A DNA stretch of 64,000 nucleotides from Gordonia asplenii (GTDB lineage Bacteria > Actinomycetota > Actinomycetes > Mycobacteriales > Mycobacteriaceae), in contig NZ_JABBNB010000011.1 in assembly GCF_012933505.1 (NCBI RefSeq), positions 62,001-126,000 of the forward strand. The letters are read 5' to 3'. Under the pieces are notes generated by a model, which saw only the letters and a program-made list of their open reading frames with translations, searched no databases and had not been told where the DNA came from. Below, piece by piece: positions 17,666 to 26,403 of the stretch. A program made the position numbers and the translations under genes. Position 1 is the stretch's first letter. The number at the start of each line of letters is the position of its first letter.

Positions 17666-18019
17666 CTATTCGGTCGCTTTCGGGTGCGACGTACTGGCCA
17701 TCGTCAGCCAGACAACCATGTTCTCCTCGTCGACGCAGTACCAGATGCGGCCACTCGAAGTAACTTCGTACTGCCATTGCGGCATGCTGACTCCCTGAAC
17801 TGAGCGCGTACCCAACTGCCCCTTCAGTTGATGTTGACGCGCTCGGTTCATGGGAGTGACAGGCCGCTCCGACAGTATGGTCCACGCGTCCCAAGTCTGA
17901 GCCGCAGCATTACGGCACAGTTCCTCCCAGCCTTTCACCGCATCCGACGTCGCGAACCGCAACTCCCAGCCCTTCGGCCGTCGCGGCGGCGGGACGCGCT
18001 CCCCCCTTTTGGGACTCAT
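17666..18019 (-). CDS. RelE-like toxin-type protein (putative)
   Basis: A 117-residue basic protein. The C-terminal half has PLKG-like spacing (HQLKGQLGTRSV), MPQWQYEVTSSGRIWYCVD and a terminal HPKATE, a pattern I recall from actinobacterial RelE-type cytotoxic proteins. The N-terminal part has the motif GWEELCRNAAAQTW. It begins 7 nt after the nrdE stop on the same strand, so read-through from the nrdHIE operon could express it. Its candidate antitoxin is encoded convergently. Function is inferred. Confidence 0.55.
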   Translation of the reverse strand: MSPKRGERVPPPRRPKGWELRFATSDAVKGWEELCRNAAAQTWDAWTILSERPVTPMNRARQHQLKGQLGTRSVQGVSMPQWQYEVTSSGRIWYCVDEENMVVWLTMASTSHPKATE

Positions 18020-18026
18020 CTCACCC

Positions 18027-20249
18027 CTACAGCATGCAGCTGACGCAGCCGTCCACCTCGGTACCCTCCAACGCCATCTGGCGCAAGCGGATGTAGTAGA
18101 GCGTCTTGATACCTTTGCGCCACGCGTAGATCTGTGCCTTGTTGACGTCGCGGGTGGTGGCCGTGTCGCGGAAGAACAGCGTCAACGACAGTCCCTGGTC
18201 GACGTGCTGGGTGGCCGCCGCATAGGTGTCGATGATCTTCTCGTAGCCGATCTCGTACGCGTCCTGGTAGTACTCCAGGTTGTCGTTGGTCATGTAGGGC
18301 GCCGGGTAGTAGACGCGGCCGATCTTGCCTTCCTTGCGGATCTCGATCTTCGCGGCGACCGGGTGGATCGAGCTGGTCGAGTGGTTGATGTAGCTGATCG
18401 AGCCGGTCGGCGGCACGGCCTGCAGGTTCTGGTTGTAGATCCCGTACTTCTGCACCGACGCCTTCAGCTCACGCCAATCGTCCTGGGTCGGGATCGCGAT
18501 GCCGTCGGTGGCGAACAGGCTTCCGTCGGCGCCGCCGGCGTTGGCGAACAGCTCACGCACCCTTTCAGTCGCCGGCTCCCACACCTGATCGGTGTACTTG
18601 TCGAAGAACTCGCCGCTGGCGTACTTGCTGTTCTCGAACCCCGCGAAGGCGCGACCGTTCTCCTTGGCCAGCTTGTTCGACGCGCGCAACGCGTGATAGA
18701 GCACCACATAGAAGTAGATGTTGGTGAAGTCGATGCCTTCTTCGCTGCCGTAGAAGATGTGTTCGCGCGCAAGGTATCCGTGCAGATTCATCTGACCCAG
18801 ACCGATGGCGTGCCCACTGTCGTTGGCGTGCTTGATCGACGGCACCGAGTCGATCGACGTCTGATCGGCGACGGCCGTCAACCCGCGGATCGCGGTCTCG
18901 ATGGTCCGCCCGATGTCCGGCGAGTCCATCGCCTTGGCGATGTTCAGCGAGCCGAGGTTGCAGGAGATGTCACGCCCGACTTCCTTGTAGGACAAGTCGT
19001 CGTTGAAGGTCGACGGCGTCGACACCTGCAGGATCTCCGAGCAGAGGTTGGAGTGGGTGATCTTGCCGTCGATCGGGTTGGCCCGGTTGACGGTGTCTTC
19101 GAACATGATGTACGGGTAGCCCGACTCGAACTGCAGTTCGGCGAGAGTCTGGAAGAACTCGCGCGCTTTGATCTTCGTCTTGCGAATCCGCTTGTCCTCG
19201 ACCATTTCCTGATACCGGTCGGTGACGTTGATGTCGGCGAACGGCAGACCGTAGATACGTTCGACGTCGTACGGGCTGAACAAGTACATGTCGTCGTTGT
19301 TCTTGGCCAGCTCGAAGGTGATGTCGGGGATCACGACGCCGAGGCTGAGTGTCTTGATGCGGATCTTCTCGTCGGCGTTCTCCCGCTTCGTGTCGAGGAA
19401 GCGGTAGATGTCGGGGTGATGCGCGTGCAGGTACACCGCGCCCGCACCCTGCCGGGCACCGAGCTGGTTGGCGTAGGAGAACGAATCCTCCAACAGCTTC
19501 ATGATCGGGATGACGCCCGAGCTCTGATTCTCGATCTTCTTGATCGGTGCACCGTGCTCACGAATGTTGCTGAGCAGCAAGGCAACTCCGCCGCCACGCT
19601 TGGACAGTTGCAGCGCCGAGTTGATCGAGCGGCCGATCGATTCCATATTATCTTCAATGCGCAAAAGAAAGCAGCTCACCGGCTCGCCGCGCTGCTTCTT
19701 GCCCGAGTTCAGGAACGTCGGGGTGGCCGGCTGGAAGCGGCCGTCGATGATCTCGTCGACGAGGTTGCGCGCGAGCGTCTCATCGCCGGCGGCGAGGGTC
19801 AGCGCCACCATGCAGACACGGTCCTCGAAGCGCTCGAGGAAGCGTTTGCCGTCGAAGGTCTTGAGCGTGTAGCTGGTGTAGTACTTGAACGCCCCGAGGA
19901 AGGTCGGGAACCGGAATTTCTTCTTGTACGCGTGGGTGAACAGCGCCTTGATGAACTCACGGTCGTAGCGCTCGAGGACCTCGGGCTCGTAGTAGTTCTC
20001 CTCGACGAGGTAGTCGAGCTTCTCTTCGAGATCGTGGAAGAACACCGTGTTCTGGTTGACGTGCTGCAGGAAGTACTGGTTGGCCGCCTCGCGGTCCTTC
20101 TCGAACTGAATCCGGCCGTCGGCGTCGTAGAGGTTGAGCATCGCGTTGAGCGCGTGGTAGTCGAGCTCGCCCGGCTCATGCCCGCTGGGTCCGGCGTGCA
20201 CGCCGGACTTACTGGCCGACGGGACGTCTGAGGTGATGGTGGGCGACAC
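18027..20249 (-). CDS. nrdE: Class Ib ribonucleoside-diphosphate reductase, alpha subunit
   Basis: A 740-residue catalytic subunit that reduces ribonucleoside diphosphates to deoxyribonucleotides with the NrdF radical subunit. It has the active-site Cys segments [13 protein letters not shown] and [15 protein letters not shown], a TPTFLNSG substrate-region motif, the [12 protein letters not shown] region, and the C-terminal redox pair in DGCVSCML that is reduced by NrdH. It lacks the long ATP-cone of class Ia enzymes. It is the last of three genes (nrdH, nrdI, nrdE). nrdF is not in this window; in mycobacteria it also lies apart. Confidence 0.96.
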   Translation of the reverse strand: MSPTITSDVPSASKSGVHAGPSGHEPGELDYHALNAMLNLYDADGRIQFEKDREAANQYFLQHVNQNTVFFHDLEEKLDYLVEENYYEPEVLERYDREFIKALFTHAYKKKFRFPTFLGAFKYYTSYTLKTFDGKRFLERFEDRVCMVALTLAAGDETLARNLVDEIIDGRFQPATPTFLNSGKKQRGEPVSCFLLRIEDNMESIGRSINSALQLSKRGGGVALLLSNIREHGAPIKKIENQSSGVIPIMKLLEDSFSYANQLGARQGAGAVYLHAHHPDIYRFLDTKRENADEKIRIKTLSLGVVIPDITFELAKNNDDMYLFSPYDVERIYGLPFADINVTDRYQEMVEDKRIRKTKIKAREFFQTLAELQFESGYPYIMFEDTVNRANPIDGKITHSNLCSEILQVSTPSTFNDDLSYKEVGRDISCNLGSLNIAKAMDSPDIGRTIETAIRGLTAVADQTSIDSVPSIKHANDSGHAIGLGQMNLHGYLAREHIFYGSEEGIDFTNIYFYVVLYHALRASNKLAKENGRAFAGFENSKYASGEFFDKYTDQVWEPATERVRELFANAGGADGSLFATDGIAIPTQDDWRELKASVQKYGIYNQNLQAVPPTGSISYINHSTSSIHPVAAKIEIRKEGKIGRVYYPAPYMTNDNLEYYQDAYEIGYEKIIDTYAAATQHVDQGLSLTLFFRDTATTRDVNKAQIYAWRKGIKTLYYIRLRQMALEGTEVDGCVSCML

Positions 20250-20289
20250 GACTACTCCCTAGAAGTGAATTGTATTGCTGGACATACAT

Positions 20290-20760
20290 TCAGACGCTCG
20301 GCGTCAGAGTGGACCGCGAGAAGCGCGTGGTCCCGGCGAACTCCGTCAGACCCTCGCGGACGCGCTCGACGTCGTAGTCGGTGCCCATCAGTTCGAATCG
20401 ATAGAGGTAGGGAACCCCGCACTTGGCGGCGATGATGTTGCCCGCCATGCAGAATTCCTCACCGAAGTTGGTATTGCCCGCTGCGATCACCGCACGGATG
20501 CGGGACCGGTTGTGGCGATCGTTCAGAAAGCGGATGACCTGCTTGGGAACGTACCCACCACCGGTCGATGACCCGACCTTGCCTCCCCCGTATGTCGGGG
20601 TGATCAAGACATAGGGTTCGTCGACGGTGAAAGCGCTTGCCGCGCTGGACGATCCGTGAACCGGAATACGCAGTGCGCGCATCCCGAGCTTCTCGACGAA
20701 TCGGTGAGTGTTCTCCGACACCGACGAGAAGTAGACGATCAGCGGCGATGATGCTGCCAT
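20290..20760 (-). CDS. nrdI: NrdI flavodoxin-like protein
   Basis: A 156-residue flavodoxin-fold protein beginning [21 protein letters not shown], with the FMN phosphate loop SSVSENT and the loops TPTYGGG and [10 protein letters not shown]. NrdI supplies oxidant to assemble the dimanganese-tyrosyl radical of NrdF. It lies 40 bp upstream of nrdE, and GGAGG precedes the ATG. Confidence 0.95.
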   Translation of the reverse strand: MAASSPLIVYFSSVSENTHRFVEKLGMRALRIPVHGSSSAASAFTVDEPYVLITPTYGGGKVGSSTGGGYVPKQVIRFLNDRHNRSRIRAVIAAGNTNFGEEFCMAGNIIAAKCGVPYLYRFELMGTDYDVERVREGLTEFAGTTRFSRSTLTPSV

Positions 20761-20868
20761 GTCTTCCTCCCGCGGTGTCCGACGTCGTGGTACGTGATGA
20801 TCAGTTCGCTCGCCATCGCTGCGCGTGTGACCAGACCCGGCTTCCCCTTCGGATCGGTCATCGAAGGG

Positions 20869-21102
20869 TCAGGCGACGTTGACCGCGAGAGCCTTGATGC
20901 GGTCCGGACGGAAACCCGACCAGTGCTCACCGTCGACGACGACGACGGGGGCCTGCAGGTAGCCGAGCGCCATCACGTAGTCGCGGGCCTCGGGGTTCTC
21001 GCTGATGTCCACGACCTCGTAGGAGAGCCCCTGCTTGTCGAGTGCCTTGTAGGTCGCATTGCACTGAACGCAGGCCGGCTTGGTGTAGACGGTGATTGCC
21101 AT
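20869..21102 (-). CDS. nrdH: NrdH-redoxin
   Basis: A 77-residue glutaredoxin-like, thioredoxin-reductase-dependent protein. The active site is CVQC (residues 11-14) and the C-terminal end carries the NrdH signature WSGFRPDRI. It delivers electrons to NrdE. It is the first gene of the nrdHIE operon; 108 bp separate it from nrdI, and I see no gene in that gap. Confidence 0.95.
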   Translation of the reverse strand: MAITVYTKPACVQCNATYKALDKQGLSYEVVDISENPEARDYVMALGYLQAPVVVVDGEHWSGFRPDRIKALAVNVA

Positions 21103-21242
21103 TTTTCAGGTGCTCCTCACAGCGGATGGGATGGAAAACTTGATGCTCCGGTGTGGTGAATCGTGAACTTTCCGTCGGCGATTACCAACGGCACAAGCAC
21201 GTCCCCACTGGGATGGCGCCGTCTGCCGTTCCGGTTCCTCAG

Positions 21243-21290
21243 ACACTACACCTAGTGGTCAGCGATTGGAACTGACACAAGAACTTGTGA
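21243..21290 (-). promoter_or_regulatory. Paired NrdR boxes upstream of nrdHIE
   Basis: ACACTACACCTAGTGG (21243-21258) and ACACAAGAACTTGTGA (21275-21290) both match the NrdR-box pattern (near ACACWATATWTWGTGT). They are 32 bp apart start to start, about three helical turns, which is the standard arrangement for this dATP/ATP-sensing repressor. They lie 141-188 bp before the nrdH start. The rest of the 21103-21484 gap shows no gene. Confidence 0.8.
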
Positions 21291-21484
21291 ATCACATTCA
21301 TGAAAGTCCCAGGTCGCGGCAGTGCAGAATCACAAACTCCGGCGTGTCGCGACGAGCTTGGGCGTGTCGCATACGGTGTGCTGAACGCGGGTGCCAACGG
21401 TCATGGTCGATGGTTGTTCTTCTCATGGCTTCATCACTACACCGGGGGTATGACAACCCGGTTCGACGCCGCGACCCGCGTCGA

Positions 21485-22093
21485 CTACGGCGTCGGCGCA
21501 CCGGCGACGAGCGCCCGGACCATCGCCTCCCACCGGGCGATCACGTCGAGCAGATCGAGACCCGCCGCGGTGGTCAGGTGCGTGATCGCCGCGGCCTCGA
21601 ACGGCGCCTGGATCGCCAGCGCGAGTACCGGCGTGTCCACGAAACCGAGCTGCCGCAGCAGCATGGTCACGTGTGCGGTCGACGCCGCGAACACCGGATG
21701 CGTGAACCGATCGCCGCCGGCCTCGTCCGCCGCGAGCAGCAGATCGAGGTGGTCGGCGTTCATCTGCAGCCGCGCGCGTCCGTAGGCGAGCAACCGGTCC
21801 AACGGCGGCGCTCCCGGCCCCAATGGCGGCGGTCCGGCGATGAACGCCTGCTGCAACTCGGTCTCCGAGTGGTCGAGCAAGGCCCGCATCAGGCCGGTCC
21901 GGTTACCGAATCGCCGAAAGACGGTGCCCTTGCCGACGCCGGCCTCACGGGCGAGCGCGTCCATCGTCACGCCCGCCGCGCCATGGCGCTCAACGAGTTT
22001 CGTGGCGGCATCGAGCAGCAGACGACGATTGCGCGCGGCATCGGCGCGCTCACATTCGCGTGACAGTGGCAAGGTGCCGTCGAGATCCTGCAT
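21485..22093 (-). CDS. TetR-family transcriptional regulator
   Basis: A 202-residue regulator read from MQDLDGTLPLSR. The N-terminal helix-turn-helix (ARNRRLLLDAATKLV ... AREAGVGKGTVFRRFGNRTGL, about residues 21-68) is canonical TetR, with a variable ligand domain after it. It is divergent from the FMN reductase gene with 137 bp between starts, and palindromic sites lie in that gap, so it probably represses the reductase and itself. The inducer is unknown. Confidence 0.87.
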   Translation of the reverse strand: MQDLDGTLPLSRECERADAARNRRLLLDAATKLVERHGAAGVTMDALAREAGVGKGTVFRRFGNRTGLMRALLDHSETELQQAFIAGPPPLGPGAPPLDRLLAYGRARLQMNADHLDLLLAADEAGGDRFTHPVFAASTAHVTMLLRQLGFVDTPVLALAIQAPFEAAAITHLTTAAGLDLLDVIARWEAMVRALVAGAPTP

Positions 22094-22130
22094 GTGATGA
22101 GCGTAACTGTTGACTGGGACGGGAATTGAA

Positions 22131-22152
22131 CGGACCGTAGTCCGGTTACTAC
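22131..22152. promoter_or_regulatory. Overlapping inverted repeats between TetR and reductase genes
   Basis: CGGAC-CGTA-GTCCG (22131-22144) and GTAGT-ccggtt-ACTAC (22137-22152) share bases in the divergent intergenic region. They are a plausible TetR operator, by position and symmetry only. Confidence 0.45.
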
Positions 22153-22230
22153 CACTGTAGCGCCAACCGCTTACGACCCGACATCCGCCGAAACCCGGCG
22201 ACGCCATTGACACAGAATGGGGATTCACCG

Positions 22231-22806
22231 ATGACCACTCAGAACACCACGATCGCCGTCCTCGTCGGCAGCCTGCGCAAGGCATCGATCAACCGCCAGC
22301 TCGCCGAAGTTGCCCGCGACAACGCCCCCGACGGTGTGACCCTCACCATCGTCGAGGGCCTCGGCGACCTGCCGTTCTACAACGAGGACGCCGACCCGGC
22401 GACTCCGGACGGCCAGGGCGCGGCACTGCCCGAGTCGGTCGTCGCCGCCCGTGCGGCGGTCGCCGCCGCCGACGCCGTGCTGATCGTCACGCCCGAGTAC
22501 AACGGAACCATCCCGGCCGTGCTGAAGAACGCCATCGACTGGCTGTCTCGCCCGTACGGCGCGGGCGCGCTGAAGGACAAGCCGGTCGGCGTCATCGGCG
22601 CTGCGCTCGGCCGATTCGGCGGCAAGTGGTCGCGGGAAGACACCCGCAAGTCCGTGGGGATCGCGGGCAGCCGCGTCGTCGAAGAGGTCGAGATCGGCAT
22701 CACCACCGCGGACCTGACCGACGAGGGCGTCGGCCACGCCGACGTCGTCGCCCAGGTGCTCGTCGCCGTCGCGAGTCTCGCCGACGCCGCCAAGGTCAAC
22801 GCCTGA
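22231..22806 (+). CDS. NADPH-dependent FMN reductase family protein
   Basis: A 191-residue flavodoxin-like protein (PF03358). It begins with the phosphate-binding loop VLVGSLRKASINRQLA (about residues 10-25), then has TPEYNGTIPAVLKNAIDW, the FMN-contact motif of this family. Members reduce FMN, quinones, chromate or azo compounds with NAD(P)H. GGGGA 9 nt upstream supports the ATG. It probably forms a TetR-controlled detoxification unit. Confidence 0.9.
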   Translation: MTTQNTTIAVLVGSLRKASINRQLAEVARDNAPDGVTLTIVEGLGDLPFYNEDADPATPDGQGAALPESVVAARAAVAAADAVLIVTPEYNGTIPAVLKNAIDWLSRPYGAGALKDKPVGVIGAALGRFGGKWSREDTRKSVGIAGSRVVEEVEIGITTADLTDEGVGHADVVAQVLVAVASLADAAKVNA

Positions 22807-22826
22807 CCGACCGGGAATTTCGTTCC

Positions 22827-22865
22827 GATTCACCCCCGACTGCTTCGCGCGGCCGGGGGTGAATC
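22827..22865. terminator. Bidirectional hairpin between the FMN reductase and eccB
   Basis: GATTCACCCCCG and CGGGGGTGAATC form a perfect 12-bp stem around a 15-nt loop, exactly between two converging genes, and so can end both transcripts. Confidence 0.7.
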
Positions 22866-22866
22866 G

Positions 22867-24354
22867 TCATGATCCCTCGGTGACCACCGGGACTCCCGAC
22901 CGGTCGGGCGGCATACCGGCATGCGCCACGAGCGCATCCGTCTTCGACAGGGTCGGTCCGGGCGCGAGTAGCGACACCATCGGCCACGGTGCGAGTACCT
23001 CGGTGTCGTCACCGAGGCCGAGCGTCGACCCCGTCTCCGCATCGGCGATACGATAGCGAATCCCATTGTCCGACACCAGATACCGCCCCTGCCGACGCGG
23101 ACTGTCGGCATCGAGTCCGGTCACCCGGAAGTATTCGACGCCGCCCGGAACCGCGGCGATCGCATCGACCCCCGGCCCCGAGCCGTCGGCTCCGACGGGC
23201 ACCGACAGCCGTTGTCGCGTGCCGAGCGGCACGGTATGCGAGAAGCGGATCGACGTACTCGACGTACCCGCCGTATCCGCGCGCCACTCCTGACAGAGCA
23301 CCGGCGCGGTGGTGACGTCGACGAGATGCGGTGTCGCCGAGGGGAAATGGTTCACCGGCAGCGCGTCGCTGACCGGGAGCCCCGCCAGCGCCGCCGCGCT
23401 GACCGATCGAGCCGGAGACCGGGCGTCGGCGACGGCCGATCCGCCGGCCAGCAGCAAGACATCGGCGACGACGCTCGAAATCCGTTGCACCCCATCGGAT
23501 AGCAGCACATGGAACGACGACTTGCCCGCGGCGTCGACGGTGCGCACCACCGACCCCACCGGTACATCAGCCCCCAGCGCGCTGGGCAATCCGCTCCCGA
23601 CAATCGCGGGCACGACGAGATCCGGCACCCGCGGCACGCTGTTGAGCAGCGCCGGACTCATCGGACGTGCGGGCACGCCCTCCGCACCGATCGCCCGGAG
23701 AATCGGCACACTGGCGGTGTCGATGCGCGCCCGGACCGGTCGTGTCCGCTCTCCCTCGCGTGCGGTGAAGATCAGGTAGTTGCCATCCGCCGCGGCCACC
23801 ACTGCCCCACTGCCGATCCGCGCAGGCTCGGATGCCGTCGTCGGCGCGCCGATCAGCAGTGTCGTCGATTCGACGACGCTGTCGGCGCCCCGGCCGGTCG
23901 CGGAGTCACAGACCGACCACTGCGACGATCCGCGCGGCGCGGGCAGCGAGCTCGGCGCCCCGGGAATGCCGAGCAGCGGCCCGCGCGAGTACTTCGCCAG
24001 TACGTCGTCGCTCACCGACTTCGGCGACGCCGCCGACCCGACGATGAGCCGCGCCGACGCGAGGTTCAGCACCGGATGCAGCCGGTCGTCGAGCCGGACG
24101 TACATCGCCCCACTGCTCTTGCTCACCAAGATCGTCGAGTCCCCAACCGTCCCTTGCGGTTTGACCAGTCCATAGATTCCGCATCCGCCGAGCAGCAGCA
24201 CACCGATGAGCACACCGGCCAATAGCGCGTTGCGTTCGGCGCGCATCGGGTCGTGCAGCATCCGCACGTCTCGGCGCACCAGCGCGTGCTCTTGGCGCCG
24301 AAGCAGGAAGCGATACCCGTTGACCTGCGCCTTGGTCGTCAATTGCCGAACCAT
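22867..24354 (-). CDS. eccB: Type VII (ESX) secretion core protein EccB
   Basis: A 495-residue protein starting MVRQLTTKAQVNGYRFLLRRQEHALVRRD, the EccB signature opening (read as two pieces). One transmembrane helix follows (ALLAGVLIGVLLLGG, about residues 42-57), then a large extracytoplasmic domain with Cys in SVCDS and PVLCQEW that probably form a disulfide. EccB is part of the ESX membrane complex. The start is fixed by GGGGGGAG 8 nt upstream; a longer in-frame start at 24393 is less likely. It is divergent from eccE. No EccC, EccD, mycosin or WXG100 gene is in the window. Confidence 0.9.
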   Translation of the reverse strand: MVRQLTTKAQVNGYRFLLRRQEHALVRRDVRMLHDPMRAERNALLAGVLIGVLLLGGCGIYGLVKPQGTVGDSTILVSKSSGAMYVRLDDRLHPVLNLASARLIVGSAASPKSVSDDVLAKYSRGPLLGIPGAPSSLPAPRGSSQWSVCDSATGRGADSVVESTTLLIGAPTTASEPARIGSGAVVAAADGNYLIFTAREGERTRPVRARIDTASVPILRAIGAEGVPARPMSPALLNSVPRVPDLVVPAIVGSGLPSALGADVPVGSVVRTVDAAGKSSFHVLLSDGVQRISSVVADVLLLAGGSAVADARSPARSVSAAALAGLPVSDALPVNHFPSATPHLVDVTTAPVLCQEWRADTAGTSSTSIRFSHTVPLGTRQRLSVPVGADGSGPGVDAIAAVPGGVEYFRVTGLDADSPRRQGRYLVSDNGIRYRIADAETGSTLGLGDDTEVLAPWPMVSLLAPGPTLSKTDALVAHAGMPPDRSGVPVVTEGS

Positions 24355-24495
24355 ATCCGCACTCCCCCCGCTCGACTCGACGGAATCGGACACGCCGCCG
24401 AGCGATGTGGACTACCGTAGGCCACGTCGTCATCCGGCGGGTCGAATTCGCGCAAAACGCCCACGGCATACGGCACGGGGCACAAGGGGGCGACA

Positions 24496-26220
24496 ATGAA
24501 CGGACTCACGACACCTCGCCGACTTCCGCGGCGCACACGACTCGCGGTCGCCGGTGAACTCATGCTCGCCGCCGCGTTCGTCGGCTGGACGATCATCGGT
24601 GATCGACACGGCGCCTGGGTGCTGCTCGCATGTGTCGCCGCGGTCGCCGTCGCCGCCCTGCCACCCGTCCGAACACGATGCCGAAACCGTTGGCTCCGAA
24701 CGCAATTCATCATGAGACGAGCGCGTCGCAATCCTGCCGACGTATTGACCGCGGCATTCGACGTCCCGGTGTCCGGGACCAGGGACGGCGAGCGCACCTC
24801 GGCCACTCGAATGGGAGCTCGCTGGGTCGACGACACACTGATCACCATGCTCGCCCTCGACACCGACCCCACCGCGCCGACGACGCTGACGCCACACGGC
24901 ATCGTCGACCCCGGCGGCCACTGCGCAACGTTGCGTCAGATCGCCGCATGTCTCGACACCTTCGACATCACCGTCGATGCCGTCGACCTGATCAGCCACG
25001 GGCAGCGCACCACCGGGCCCGCGCATATCGCACAGGTCTACGACGCCACGCTCGGTCCGCTGCCTGCCGTGGCGAATCGGGCGACCTTCTTGGTCATCCG
25101 GCTTCGTCCGGCCGACTGCCCGGCCGCGGTGGCCCGGCGCGGCGGCGGCTCATCGGGCGCGATCCGCGCAGCCGTCGTGACCACCCGGCGAATCGCCGCC
25201 GCTCTGCACGACGCCGGGGTGCCCGCGCGGATCCTCACGGCACGTCAAATCACCGACGCGACAGTGTTTCTCGCCGACGGCGCACCGATCGCCGACGTCG
25301 CGGAGGCCTGGTCGGAGCTGACCTCCTCCGGCACCCGCATCCGCGGTTTCGCGGTAACCGCCGACGCCGCGTCGGCCGTAGCCGCGTCGACCGGATGGAC
25401 GCACAGCGCACTGTCGACGACGCTCGGCGTCCGTATCCGACCGTCGGCCGCCGGCCACGAGTATGCGGCGGTACTGCGTGTCACCGAGCATCCGGCGTCG
25501 AATCGTGTTCTACGGCAACCGATCACCGGACTCGAACCGCTGTTCGGTGCGCAGTTCGAGGCATTGTGTGCAACCCTGCCGGTTGGCTCGTCGCCGTGGC
25601 TCGACCGCCGGCTCGCCTGGACGCCGATCACCGACGACGGCCCCCAGCCGGGCCTGGGCGGATGCGGTGCGCTCATCGGCGCCGACGCGGCCGGGCGCGG
25701 AGTCGCCGTCGCACTCACGTCCGCGGCGACGGTGGTCGTCGCCGGCGAGCAGTCATGGGTGTGGCAGTTGATCATTCGCGCTCTGGCGACCGGTGTGCGT
25801 ATTCGTGTCGCGACCGATCGCGTCGACTACTGGCAGCCGCTGATTGCCGTCGTCGGTGACCCGACGGCGCTGCGCCTGGACGCCGCGGGATCGCGCGACG
25901 CGTCGGCCGCACTGCTAGTCGTCGACGGAACACGTTGCGCCCCAGAGCATCTCGTGCCGGAGTCGCCGGGCACTCGACTGATCGTCGTCGACGACGCCCG
26001 CGCGGCACCCGAGGGCGAGCTGCGACTCATCCAGGATCCGACGTCACCGGGCTTCGTCGACGTCGAGACACCCCGACGTCGGATGCGGGTGTCGATCGTG
26101 GCGACGCCACAGGAGTGGCGTTTGCTCGGCGGGATCGGCGGGCGCCCGCGGCCGCCGGACGAGCCGGTGACCAGCCCCCTCGACAGCCGGCAGACCACCC
26201 CCATCCTGGTGCCGAGGTAA
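24496..26220 (+). CDS. eccE: Type VII (ESX) secretion protein EccE
   Basis: A 574-residue protein with two adjacent N-terminal membrane helices (about residues 18-58) and a long soluble C-terminal region. That region contains RMGARWVDDTLITMLAL and CLDTFDITVDAVDLISHG, the typical EccE core. EccE flanks the ESX membrane pore. AGGGGG stands ahead of the ATG. Divergent pairing with eccB implies shared control across 141 bp, and a locus that has been rearranged or truncated relative to complete ESX clusters. Confidence 0.82.
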   Translation: MNGLTTPRRLPRRTRLAVAGELMLAAAFVGWTIIGDRHGAWVLLACVAAVAVAALPPVRTRCRNRWLRTQFIMRRARRNPADVLTAAFDVPVSGTRDGERTSATRMGARWVDDTLITMLALDTDPTAPTTLTPHGIVDPGGHCATLRQIAACLDTFDITVDAVDLISHGQRTTGPAHIAQVYDATLGPLPAVANRATFLVIRLRPADCPAAVARRGGGSSGAIRAAVVTTRRIAAALHDAGVPARILTARQITDATVFLADGAPIADVAEAWSELTSSGTRIRGFAVTADAASAVAASTGWTHSALSTTLGVRIRPSAAGHEYAAVLRVTEHPASNRVLRQPITGLEPLFGAQFEALCATLPVGSSPWLDRRLAWTPITDDGPQPGLGGCGALIGADAAGRGVAVALTSAATVVVAGEQSWVWQLIIRALATGVRIRVATDRVDYWQPLIAVVGDPTALRLDAAGSRDASAALLVVDGTRCAPEHLVPESPGTRLIVVDDARAAPEGELRLIQDPTSPGFVDVETPRRRMRVSIVATPQEWRLLGGIGGRPRPPDEPVTSPLDSRQTTPILVPR

Positions 26221-26243
26221 CCCGCTCCAACCGACGGCAGGCC

Positions 26244-26390
26244 CCACCCGCTGGTTGAGCCGAACTCACCGACGGCGCACCCACCCGCTGGTTGAGCCTC
26301 CCCACCCGCTGGTTGAACCTCCCCACCCGCTGGTTGAGCCGTGAGGAGCGTTAGCGACGAACGTGTCGAACCCCATCCTCAACCGCGCCC
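26244..26390. repeat. 21-bp direct repeats and half of a TGGTTGAGC...GTCGAAACC dispersed element
   Basis: CCACCCGCTGGTTGAGCCTC recurs at 26281, 26302 and 26323 with an exact 21-bp period, plus a lone copy at 26244. The last copy runs into GGTTGAGCCGTGAGGAGCG and, further on, GTGTCGAACCCC, the outer ends of the dispersed element also present near 62.7 and 63.5 kb. Confidence 0.75.
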
Positions 26391-26403
26391 GACGCACACC
26401 GCG

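Noticed and set aside
18009..20231. A 740-residue open frame opposite nrdE
   Set aside because: It is the complementary shadow of nrdE; the composition is Val/Asp/Glu/Arg-rich without any domain.
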